Shown piece by piece: positions 1-7,510 of a stretch of 64,000 bases of DNA. A program made the position numbers and the translations under genes. The notes beneath the pieces were generated by a model. The model ran no database searches and was not told the origin of the DNA. It saw only the letters and a list, made by a program, of their open reading frames with translations. The stretch's first letter is position 1; every line of letters begins with the position of its first letter. The stretch spans positions 1,364,001-1,428,000 of the forward strand of contig NZ_CP042906.1 in assembly GCF_008728855.1 (NCBI RefSeq). Direction: 5' to 3'. This DNA comes from Hypericibacter terrae. GTDB lineage: Bacteria; Pseudomonadota; Alphaproteobacteria; Dongiales; Dongiaceae.

Positions 1-783
1 GCGCCGGACCCGGATCCGACGCAGCCGGATCGCCAGCTTGGAATCGCCCTTACTGACGAGGCGGACCTCGGCGTCGTCGATGATCCTGAAGCCGTCGCCG
101 ACAATCTTCCGGAGCTTGCGCCGCTTGGTGGCGCGCAAGCGCATGTTGGACTTCGCGCGCGTGACGAAGACCGCCTCGGCGGCGTCGATCTGGCACCACC
201 AACTGTAGCGACAATAGCCTTTGTCGAAGACATAGGTGGCTCCGGCCTCGATCGGCACGCGCCGGCCCACCTCGATGTCGTTGATGGTGGCCGGCGTGAC
301 CTCGACCGAGCAGGGGCGATCGGCCTTGGGATCGTAGACGACATGCATCTTCATGCCGCGGATCCGGCCGTTCCAGTCCGCCCAGGCGCAGACCTTGCCC
401 AGCGGAATCGGCGAGGCGTCGATCAAACGCAGCATCTCGTTCCCTTCCTGGCGAGCCAGCCGATCCACCTCCTGGGAAAGCGTGCCAAACAGCCCCGCAA
501 ACACACTCACTGGACGGCGCGCATTGGCATCCGACAAGGTCGAACGAACCAGCTTCCCGACCCCCAGATGGTAGTGATGCTGGGAGTTGGCGTTGAAACC
601 CGCCTCCACCCCCCGCAGGCTCTTGGCGTGGCTGAGCTGGGCGTAGATCAGCGCCACCAGATGATCCCAGCTCTTGAAGGATTTGTCGTAGGCATCGCCG
701 TCGTGGCGCTCCACCAGCGTGCGGAATTGACGCCGATCGATGGGTTTCAGCAGGCTCACGAAGATGCTACCCATGTACTGCAT
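1..783 (-). CDS. IS4-family transposase with DUF4372-type N-terminus, partial
   Basis: The gene runs off the left edge, so only the first 261 codons are seen. The start is an ATG at 783 preceded by an AAAGGGA ribosome site. The N-terminus (MQYMGSIFVSLLKP, then RRQFRTLVERHDGD) is typical of the DUF4372 domain found in front of IS4-type DDE transposases. The catalytic core follows: the first Asp lies in RLIDASPIPLG and the second in YVFDKGYCRYSWW; the region with the final Glu lies outside the window. It should catalyse cut-and-paste transposition of its own element. Bases 784-896 hold its upstream end, but I could not fix a terminal inverted repeat. It is probably an intact insertion continuing to the left. 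Whether it is active cannot be judged. Confidence 0.85.
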   Translation of the reverse strand, partial: MQYMGSIFVSLLKPIDRRQFRTLVERHDGDAYDKSFKSWDHLVALIYAQLSHAKSLRGVEAGFNANSQHHYHLGVGKLVRSTLSDANARRPVSVFAGLFGTLSQEVDRLARQEGNEMLRLIDASPIPLGKVCAWADWNGRIRGMKMHVVYDPKADRPCSVEVTPATINDIEVGRRVPIEAGATYVFDKGYCRYSWWCQIDAAEAVFVTRAKSNMRLRATKRRKLRKIVGDGFRIIDDAEVRLVSKGDSKLAIRLRRIRVRR

Positions 784-896
784 GCCCGGTTCCCTTTCTG
801 AGTCTCGACAACCAGAAAGTACCCGGAAAACCTCCGGAAAACCGGGCATGCGCCCGCGACCTATCGACTCATTCCCCGGACAGCCCTGCATCTTTT

Positions 897-975
897 GGGG
901 GAGGGCCAGGGAGGGGGATGACGCGATGCCGATAACCGAGCGGCCCCCTCCCTCGCCCCGAAGGCGGGGGAGGGG
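897..975. repeat. GC-rich intergenic inverted repeat, type A copy 1
   Basis: G-tract, C-tract and G-tract blocks can fold on themselves. The core around GACGCGATG and CCGAGC is nearly identical to a second copy at 3664-3763. It lies just beyond the 3' end of pgi. Confidence 0.7.
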
Positions 976-990
976 ATTAAAAAGAAGCCG

Positions 991-2577
991 CTACCCCCGC
1001 CCGTTCCGCATCCGCCTTATCAGCGCCGCCGTCGACGCATCGTGGTGGTCCAGCGTGTCGGCGTAGCGCAGCTCCGCCTCGATGCGGCTGGCGAGCTTCT
1101 TGCCGAGTTCCACACCCCATTGATCGAAGCTGTCGATGGCCCAGACGACGCCCTCGACGAAGGTCTTGTGCTCATAGAGCGCCAGGAGCTGGCCCAGCGC
1201 GCGCGCATCGAGGCGGCGCATCATGATGACGTTGCTGGGCCGGTTGCCGGGGCAGGCGCGCTGCGGATCGGCCTGCGGGCTGCCGCTCATCAGGGCCTCG
1301 GCCTGGCCTATCAGGTTCGAGAGCAGCATCTCGTGATGGGCGGGTTTGCCGTGCCGGTCTTCGGCCACGCCGATGAGATCGACCGGCAGCAGCCGTGGGC
1401 CCTGATGGAAGGCCTGGAGGAAAGCATGCTGCACCTCGGTGCCGACGCCGCCCCAGACCACCGGGGCCGTCGGCAGGAGCACCGGCTTGCCCTCGCGGGT
1501 GACGCCCTTGCCGTTGCTCTCCATGACCAGCTGCTGCAGATAGCCGGGCAACAGCGCCAGCGCGCTGTCATAGGCGATGATGGCGTGCGTCTCCGTCCCC
1601 AGGCAGCCGCCGTACCAGAGGCTGAGGAGCGCCAGCAGCGTCGGCATGTTGCGTTCGACGGGCGCGTTCAGGAAATGCCGGTCCATGGCGCGCGCGCCGG
1701 CGAGAAGCTCGCGGAACACCGGAAAGCCGTGGGCCACCGCGATCGGCAGCCCGACCGCCGACCAGAGCGAGTAGCGGCCGCCGACCCAATCCCATATGGC
1801 GAAGGCGGCCTCGGGATCGAGGCCGAACTCGGCGATCGCGGGCCGGTTGGTCGAGACCGCCCGGAAATGCTTCGGCAGATCCTCGCGCTTGCCGCCGCGC
1901 GCCAGGAACCATTCGCGCGCCGCCTCGGCATTGAGCCGGGTCTCGGCGGTCGAAAAGCTTTTGGAGACGACCAGGAACAGCGTCGTCGCCGGCTCGAGCG
2001 TCTCGAGCAGGCGGGTCAGCGCGCCGCCGTCGGGGTTGGCCAGGAAATGGACCCGCGGGCCCGTGGGTTTGGGACCCGCCAGCGCCTCGACCGCCAGCGC
2101 CGGCCCCAGATAGGAGCCGCCGATGCCGATCGAGACCAGATCGGTGATCGGACGCCCGTCGAAGCCGGTCCAGCGCCCGTTGCGCAGGGCCTCGCTGAAT
2201 TCCTCCATGCGCGCGAGCTGGGCCGCGACCTCCGGCATCACGTCCGTGTCGCCGATCCGCATCGGCTGCGCCGGGTCGGCCCGCAGCGCCATATGGAAGG
2301 CCGCGCGCCCTTCGCTGCCGTTTACGGGCTCCCCGGCGAAGAGCCGCTCCTTCCAGCGGGCCAGCTGTGCTTCCTCGGCCAGCGCCTTCAGGAGATCGAG
2401 GGTCTTGTTGGTGATGCGGTTCTTGGAGAAATCGAGAAACAGGTCGTCCTGCTCCAGCGCGAAGCGTTCGGCGCGCGAGCCGTCCTGCTCGAAAAGGTCG
2501 GTCAGACGGATTCGGGTCAGCGTCTTGGCGTGGGTCTGCAAGGCTTGCCAGGCGGGCGAGAGGGGAGAAGGCGCCAT
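991..2577 (-). CDS. pgi: glucose-6-phosphate isomerase
   Basis: Interconverts glucose 6-phosphate and fructose 6-phosphate in the cytoplasm (glycolysis, gluconeogenesis). The protein is 528 residues, close to the usual 540-550. Visible family landmarks are the sugar-phosphate loop SIGIGGSYLG (149-158), GGRYSLWSAVG (266-276), the catalytic Glu in MESNGKG (about 353), the catalytic His in FHQG (about 391), and the C-terminal block ending GVELGKKL with its active-site Lys. The ATG at 2577 was chosen because it follows AGGAG at good spacing; the same frame stays open upstream but lacks a better start. It is transcribed away from the fatty-acid locus that begins at 2870. Its 3' end is followed by a GC-rich repeat that may act as terminator. 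Confidence 0.96.
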   Translation of the reverse strand: MAPSPLSPAWQALQTHAKTLTRIRLTDLFEQDGSRAERFALEQDDLFLDFSKNRITNKTLDLLKALAEEAQLARWKERLFAGEPVNGSEGRAAFHMALRADPAQPMRIGDTDVMPEVAAQLARMEEFSEALRNGRWTGFDGRPITDLVSIGIGGSYLGPALAVEALAGPKPTGPRVHFLANPDGGALTRLLETLEPATTLFLVVSKSFSTAETRLNAEAAREWFLARGGKREDLPKHFRAVSTNRPAIAEFGLDPEAAFAIWDWVGGRYSLWSAVGLPIAVAHGFPVFRELLAGARAMDRHFLNAPVERNMPTLLALLSLWYGGCLGTETHAIIAYDSALALLPGYLQQLVMESNGKGVTREGKPVLLPTAPVVWGGVGTEVQHAFLQAFHQGPRLLPVDLIGVAEDRHGKPAHHEMLLSNLIGQAEALMSGSPQADPQRACPGNRPSNVIMMRRLDARALGQLLALYEHKTFVEGVVWAIDSFDQWGVELGKKLASRIEAELRYADTLDHHDASTAALIRRMRNGRG

Positions 2578-2869
2578 CCGTGACTCCTGCTGGACGATGA
2601 AACCGGCCGATCCCGAGAACCGGGCCTGCGTCGCGCCGGCGGGACGAACGAGGGGGCGGGCGCTCGCAAGAGAGTAGGGAACTGAGGCCGCGCCGCGCCA
2701 GTCCCCTTGCAATCGGGAACGCTCGCGCGGGCCCGTCGATTCCGCTGCGGATTCCCGCGGAAACCGCGGAAATTTCAGGGCACGGCCCGATGTTGCGCCG
2801 GCCCGCCGAACTGCCTAGATTGCCGGGACATTCCAGATTTCACGGTCATCCGAGCTTCGCGCCCCCTGC

Positions 2870-3151
2870 ATGAGCCAGACCTTCGATTCCGTCGCCGACA
2901 TCATCAACGAGGTCTGCAGCATCGACCGCGGGAAGATCACGCCCGAGTCGCACACCATCGACGATCTCGGTATCGACAGCCTGGATTTTCTCGATGTCAC
3001 CTTTGCCATCGACAAGCGCTTCGGCATCAAGATGCCGGTCGAGCGCTGGATGCAGGATATCAACGAGGGCAAGTCCAAGATCGACGATTATTTCGTCCTG
3101 AAGAATCTCTGCCTGCGGATCGACGAGCTGGTCGCGGCCAAGGTCGCCTGA
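2870..3151 (+). CDS. acpXL: very-long-chain acyl carrier protein AcpXL
   Basis: A 93-residue acyl carrier protein. The phosphopantetheine site is Ser37 in [12 protein letters not shown]. The whole protein follows the rhizobial AcpXL pattern (TFDxVADII near the start, [10 protein letters not shown], then EYFVLKNLC-like and IDEL near the end), which separates it from housekeeping AcpP. AcpXL carries the C26-C30 (omega-1)-hydroxy fatty acid that is transferred to lipid A in Rhizobiales. It is the first gene of a co-directional set with fabZ, two fabF-like genes and an adh, in the same order as in Rhizobium. The ribosome site is weak. The role in lipid A is carried over from the family; it is not shown by the sequence itself. 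Confidence 0.92.
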   Translation: MSQTFDSVADIINEVCSIDRGKITPESHTIDDLGIDSLDFLDVTFAIDKRFGIKMPVERWMQDINEGKSKIDDYFVLKNLCLRIDELVAAKVA

Positions 3152-3189
3152 TCGCGTTCGCGTCCATCGATCCCCCGCAGGCGCGCCCC

Positions 3190-3642
3190 ATGCAATTCGA
3201 TTACTTCCAGATGGTGGACCGCCTCGAGAACCTCGATCTCGAGGGGCGCGAGATCCGCTGCCGCGCCGAGGTGCCGGAGACCTCGACCGTGTTCGAAGGC
3301 CATTTCCCCGGCCATCCGATCGTTCCGGGCGTGCTGCTGGTCGAGGCCATGGCGCAGACCTCGGGATATCTTCTGCTCGCCCTTTCGGCCTATGAGCGCA
3401 TGCCTTTCCTCGCGGGCATCAAGGAAGCGAAGCTGCGGACCTTCGTGCGGCCAGCGACGGTCCTGACCGTGATCGCCAAGGTCGAGCATGAGGGATCGGG
3501 CTTCTGGGTGACGCAGGCGCGCTGCGAAGCCGGCGGCAAATCCGTGGCCGATGCCCAGATCATGCTGCGCAGCCTGCCCTATCCGAGCGAAACCATGCGC
3601 CGCAACCTGCGCGCCTTCGCCGACCGGATCGGAATGCCGTGA
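3190..3642 (+). CDS. fabZXL: 3-hydroxyacyl-ACP dehydratase, FabZ-like (very-long-chain locus)
   Basis: A hot-dog-fold dehydratase of 150 residues that should convert 3-hydroxyacyl-ACP to trans-2-enoyl-ACP. The catalytic pair is present: His38 in EGHFPGHPIVPG and Glu52 in LLVEAMAQTSG, at the 14-residue spacing seen in FabZ. The ATG at 3190 gives the family's normal N-terminus. The same frame is open far upstream through acpXL, but that extension overlaps acpXL in another frame and is not coding. The gene lies 38 bases after acpXL, and its position in the locus points to elongation of the AcpXL-bound chain. The symbol follows the rhizobial naming. Confidence 0.9.
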   Translation: MQFDYFQMVDRLENLDLEGREIRCRAEVPETSTVFEGHFPGHPIVPGVLLVEAMAQTSGYLLLALSAYERMPFLAGIKEAKLRTFVRPATVLTVIAKVEHEGSGFWVTQARCEAGGKSVADAQIMLRSLPYPSETMRRNLRAFADRIGMP

Positions 3643-3663
3643 GGCGAGTATTGTAGTCACCGT

Positions 3664-3763
3664 CCCCTCCCCCTTCAGGGGGAGGGTCAGGGAGGGGGAC
3701 GACGCGATGTCGCCACCGAGCAGCCCCCTCCCTCACCCTCCCCCGCGAAGCGGGGGAGGGGGC
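3664..3763. repeat. GC-rich intergenic inverted repeat, type A copy 2
   Basis: Second copy of the element at 897-975, with the same GACGCGATG and CCGAGC core. It ends in a strong hairpin, a C-tract and G-tract around GCGAAGC. It separates fabZ from the next gene and does not interrupt the co-directional set. Confidence 0.7.
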
Positions 3764-3792
3764 TCTTCTACCGCTACCAAGGGCCGGTTCGC

Positions 3793-4998
3793 ATGCAACG
3801 TGACGTCTGGATCACCGGCCGGGGCTTGATCTCGGCGCTGGGCGAGGGCGGCGAGGCGCACGCGGCGGCGCTGCGCGAGCCCGCGCGCTGGCGAGCCGCG
3901 ATCGACGAGACCAGCTTCGCGCCCTTCCCGGTGCATCCGATCGGCGCGCTCGATCTTGACCGATTCATTCCGAAGAAGGGCGATCAGCGCGCGATGGGGC
4001 CGCTGATGCATTATGCCGTCGCGGCCTCCGGCCTGGCGCTGCAGGAAGCGGGACTCACGGGCGACGCAGGCCTGCTGGCCCGCACCGATCTCGTCGTCGC
4101 CGGCCCCGGCGGCGAGCGCGATCTCGCGGTCGACGAGCAGATCCTCGCCGGCATCGAGCAGGCCGCGAACCCGGGGGCCTTCCTCAATGAGCGGCTGCTC
4201 AACGACCTGCGCCCGACCCTGTTCCTGGCGCAATTGCCGAACCTGATCGCCGGCAATATCTCGATCGTCCATGGCGTCACCGGCTCGAGCCGGACCTTCA
4301 TGGGCGAGGAGCTCGCCGGCATCGATGCGGTGCGCGACGGCTTCGCGCGCATCCGCTCGGGCCAGAGCGAGGTGGCGCTGGTGAGCGGCGCCTTCAATGC
4401 CAGCCGCTGGGACATGATGTTGCTTTATCGCCCCGCCGGGCTGTTGCTCGATCGGCCCTGGCAGCCGCTCTGGCACCGGCCCCGCGCCGGGATTGCGCTG
4501 GGCAGCCTGGGCGCCGCGCTGGTCCTGGAATCGCCCGAGCATGCGAAAGCGCGCGGGCGCGTTCCGTCGGCGCGGTTGAGTGCCGTGGTGGCCGATCGCA
4601 GCGGGCGCGAGCCGGGTGCCGCCACCGCTGCCGCCGGGCGGCAATGGACGGCGGTTGAACCGCAGCTCACCCGCGGCCGGGTGGGACTGCTCTCCGGCGC
4701 CTGCGGCTCCGGCCCGATCACCGGCGAGGAGCGCGGCCTGCTGCAGTGCTGGAGCCAATCTTTGGGCGGGCTTGCGGTGCGCGGCACGGCCGGCGCCTGG
4801 GGCCATGCGATGGAAGCCTCTTTCCTCGGCAATCTGGCGCTTGCTATCACCTGTCTGGAGCAGGGCAGCCTGTTCGCGGCCCTGGATGAGGCCGAGCCGC
4901 TCGAAACGGCAGGGCCGGCGCAGGGGTTGACCCAGATGCTGGTCACGGGCTGGGGTCATCACCGGGGCGAAGGCCTGGCGCTGCTCGAAGCGCCCTGA
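3793..4998 (+). CDS. fabF2XL: beta-ketoacyl synthase-like protein lacking catalytic residues (FabF2XL-like)
   Basis: A 401-residue thiolase-fold protein of the KAS I/II family. The start is an ATG at 3793. Key residues of an active synthase are missing: the nucleophile loop, usually TACASG, reads GVTGSSRTF (161-169) with no Cys; the first active-site His, usually in NAHGT, is replaced by SGACGSGPIT (301-310). Only the His of the last motif survives (AWGHAMEAS, His338). It therefore resembles chain-length-factor or KS-beta subunits, which pair with an active partner. The intact partner is the next gene, 20 bases downstream after a strong GGGAGGAGG site. It holds the place of fabF2 in the rhizobial acpXL locus. 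A heterodimer is my inference. Confidence 0.8.
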   Translation: MQRDVWITGRGLISALGEGGEAHAAALREPARWRAAIDETSFAPFPVHPIGALDLDRFIPKKGDQRAMGPLMHYAVAASGLALQEAGLTGDAGLLARTDLVVAGPGGERDLAVDEQILAGIEQAANPGAFLNERLLNDLRPTLFLAQLPNLIAGNISIVHGVTGSSRTFMGEELAGIDAVRDGFARIRSGQSEVALVSGAFNASRWDMMLLYRPAGLLLDRPWQPLWHRPRAGIALGSLGAALVLESPEHAKARGRVPSARLSAVVADRSGREPGAATAAAGRQWTAVEPQLTRGRVGLLSGACGSGPITGEERGLLQCWSQSLGGLAVRGTAGAWGHAMEASFLGNLALAITCLEQGSLFAALDEAEPLETAGPAQGLTQMLVTGWGHHRGEGLALLEAP

Positions 4999-5018
4999 AT
5001 GACGGGAGGAGGCTGGTC

Positions 5019-6275
5019 ATGACGCGACGCGAATTCTCCCGGCCGGTGGCGATCACGGGCATCGGCATCCTGACCTCGCTCGGCGAAGGCCGCGAGGAGA
5101 ATTGGCGGCGCCTGAGCGCCGGCGAGTCCGGGATCAAGCGCATCCGGCGCTTCCCGATCGACAATCTGCGCACCGATTTCGCCGGCACCATCGATTTCGT
5201 GGCGCCGGAATCGCCGGACACGCCCAGCATCACGCTGGAGGCGGCGCGTCGGGTGGCGCGCGAGGCGCTGGCGCAGAGCGGCCTCGGCCGGCCCGGCGAC
5301 TTCCCCGGGCCGTTGTTCCTCGCGGGCCCGCCGATCGAACATGAATGGCCGCAGCGCCGCGGCTTCGCCGCCCGTGCGCATTCGGTCCGCTACGGGGCGA
5401 TGGCCGCCGCCACTCGGCTCGGCAATGAGGCGCATGAACATTTCCTCAACGGCTTCATCGCCGACCATATCGCCCAGGAGTTCGGCACGCGCGGCGCGCC
5501 GGCCACGATCTCGACCGCCTGCGCGTCGGGCGCCACCGTCATCCAACTCGGCGTCGAGGCGATCCGGCGCGGCGAGGCGACCGCGGCTCTGGCGCTCGGC
5601 GCCGACGCCTCGGTTCAGCCCGAGGCCATCATCCGCTTCTCCTTGCTCTCCGCCCTCTCGACCGCGGGCGAGGATCCGGCGAAGGCCGCGAAGCCCTTCT
5701 CCAAGAATCGCGACGGCTTCGTCATGGCCGAGGGGGCCGCGGCCTTCGTGCTCGAGGACGCGGAAGCCGCGCGGGCTCGCGGCGCCAGGATCCTCGGTTA
5801 TGTGCTGGGCTGCGGCGAGGCCGCGGACAATTTCCACCGCACCCGCTCAAGCCCCGATGGCGCGCCGATCATCCGCTGCATGCGCAACGCGCTGGCGGAT
5901 GCCGGGCTCGGGCCCGAGGCGATCGACTATGTCAACGCCCATGGCACGGGCACGCCCGAGAACGACAAGATGGAAACCCTGGGGATGCAGGCCGTCTTCG
6001 GCGACCGCATGGCCAGGGTCCCGGTCAGCTCCAACAAATCCATGATCGGCCATACCCTGACGGCGGCCGGTCTGATCGAGGCGGCCTTCGCGATGATGAC
6101 GATGCGCGATCAGCGCCTGCCGCCGACCATCAATTACCGCGAGCCCGATCCGGCGATTCCGCTCGACGTCGTGCCCAACCAGGCCCGCGACGCCAGGGTT
6201 CGGCGCATCCTCTCCAACTCCTTCGGCTTCGGCGGCCAGAATACGAGCCTCGTGCTCGGTCTCGACGCGGCCTGA
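5019..6275 (+). CDS. fabF1XL: 3-oxoacyl-ACP synthase, FabF-like (very-long-chain locus)
   Basis: Condensing enzyme of 418 residues with the full catalytic triad: Cys168 in STACASGAT, His308 in VNAHGTGTP and His345 in SNKSMIGHT. It should extend acyl-ACP by two carbons with malonyl-ACP; within this locus the likely job is very-long-chain elongation on AcpXL. The ATG at 5019 follows GGGAGGAGG at good spacing. The stop overlaps the start of the next gene (TGATG), so the two are translationally coupled. Its partner may be the residue-poor paralogue just upstream. Confidence 0.88.
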   Translation: MTRREFSRPVAITGIGILTSLGEGREENWRRLSAGESGIKRIRRFPIDNLRTDFAGTIDFVAPESPDTPSITLEAARRVAREALAQSGLGRPGDFPGPLFLAGPPIEHEWPQRRGFAARAHSVRYGAMAAATRLGNEAHEHFLNGFIADHIAQEFGTRGAPATISTACASGATVIQLGVEAIRRGEATAALALGADASVQPEAIIRFSLLSALSTAGEDPAKAAKPFSKNRDGFVMAEGAAAFVLEDAEAARARGARILGYVLGCGEAADNFHRTRSSPDGAPIIRCMRNALADAGLGPEAIDYVNAHGTGTPENDKMETLGMQAVFGDRMARVPVSSNKSMIGHTLTAAGLIEAAFAMMTMRDQRLPPTINYREPDPAIPLDVVPNQARDARVRRILSNSFGFGGQNTSLVLGLDAA

Positions 6276-7300
6276 TGCGCGCGCTCTCGCTGATCGAGGA
6301 GGGCCGGCTCGAGCCGGTCGATCTGCCGGAGCCGCCGCCGCCGGGCAAGGGTGAGCTGCAGATCGCGATGCGCCGCGTGGCGCTCAACCATATCGATCTC
6401 TGGGGCGCGCGCGGCATGGCCTTCGTCAAACGCACGCTCCCGATCGTGGCCGGGGTCGAAGGCGTGGGCGAGGTGGTGGCGCGCGGGCCCGGCGTGATCG
6501 GTTTCCAGAACGGCGACCGCGTGGCGCTCTATGCCGGGCTGGTCTGCGGGCATTGCAAGGCCTGCCGCTCCTTGCGCGAGAATCTCTGCGAGAACGTCGC
6601 CGGCATCATGGGCTTCCATGTCGACGGCATGGCGCGCGAGCGGCTCAACATCCCCAGCACCAACGCCTTCAAGCTGCCGGCGGCCGTGAGCTGGAGCGAC
6701 GCGGCCTGCGCCCCGCTCACCTTCGCGACCGTGCAGCATATGCTGTTCGACAATGCGAAGCTCGAGCGCGGCGAGTGGATTCTGATCCAGGCCGGCGGCT
6801 CCGGCGTCGGTTCCACCGCGATCCTAATGGCGAAGCAGGCGGGGGCCACGGTGATCGCAACGGCGGGGAGCGACGCCAAGCTCGAGAGGATGCGGGGCCT
6901 CGGCGCCGACCATGTGGTGAACTACACCACCGGGCGCTTCGAGAGCGTCGCGCGCCGGCTCACGGGCAAGCGCGGCGTCGATGTGGTGTTCGAGCATGTC
7001 GGCCCCGCCACCTGGGCCGGCAGCCTGCTGTCATTGGCGAAGGGCGGCCGGCTCGTCACCTGCGGCTCGACCACCGGCATGACGGCCGAGACCAATCTCT
7101 CCCATCTGTTCCAGCAGCAGCTGCGCATCATCGCCTCCTTCGGCGCCAGCTTCCGCAATGTCCGCGAAGGCCTCGACAAGATGGCCGCGGGCCTGCGCCC
7201 GGTGATCGACAGCGAGATCGGTTTCGCCGACATGGCGCTGGGGGTCGAGCGGCTCAAGAACCGCGACGTGTTCGGGAAAATCGTGATGCGGATCGAGTAA
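6275..7300 (+). CDS. zinc-binding alcohol dehydrogenase/reductase family protein (acpXL locus)
   Basis: A 341-residue medium-chain dehydrogenase/reductase. The structural zinc lobe is present, with Cys at 91, 94, 97 and 105 (CGHCKACR then C). The nucleotide-binding loop is GGSGVGS at 174-180. The place where classical alcohol dehydrogenases have a catalytic-zinc Cys reads ALNHIDLW, so catalysis may be reductase-like and not alcohol oxidation. In Rhizobium the corresponding gene closes the acpXL-fab set and is thought to act in very-long-chain acyl synthesis, possibly as the enoyl reduction step. The start overlaps the fabF1 stop by one base. The family assignment is firm; the reaction is inferred. 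Confidence 0.82.
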   Translation: MRALSLIEEGRLEPVDLPEPPPPGKGELQIAMRRVALNHIDLWGARGMAFVKRTLPIVAGVEGVGEVVARGPGVIGFQNGDRVALYAGLVCGHCKACRSLRENLCENVAGIMGFHVDGMARERLNIPSTNAFKLPAAVSWSDAACAPLTFATVQHMLFDNAKLERGEWILIQAGGSGVGSTAILMAKQAGATVIATAGSDAKLERMRGLGADHVVNYTTGRFESVARRLTGKRGVDVVFEHVGPATWAGSLLSLAKGGRLVTCGSTTGMTAETNLSHLFQQQLRIIASFGASFRNVREGLDKMAAGLRPVIDSEIGFADMALGVERLKNRDVFGKIVMRIE

Positions 7301-7327
7301 TTTTCTGACGGGCTACGGTGTGGAGCC

Positions 7328-7496
7328 ACCCCTCCCCCTACCCCCTCCCACAAGGGAAGGGGGTGAGTCCATTCTTGTTTCCTTCACCCCCTTCCCTTGT
7401 GGGAGGGGGTTGGGGGGAGGGGTCGGAGAAGAACAGGGAGCAGCGTTGATCGTCGATCGCGCTCGAAGCTTCAAAGCAGAGCGAAGCGATCACATC
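7328..7496. repeat. composite intergenic repeat, type B copy 1
   Basis: A GC-rich hairpin block (7328-7422, with AAGGGAAGGGGGTGA and its complement) is followed by an arm at 7446-7496 containing GAAGCTTCAAAGCAGAG and GCGATCACATC. The same two parts occur in opposite orientation at 16804-16973. The arm forms the 5' leader of the next gene. Confidence 0.7.
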
Positions 7497-7510
7497 GAAG
7501 AGGGGACTCG

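Noticed and set aside
2707-3189. N-terminal extension of fabZ covering the acpXL gene
   Set aside because: The frame is open only because of GC bias; FabZ homology begins at the ATG at 3190 and acpXL occupies the same bases in another frame.
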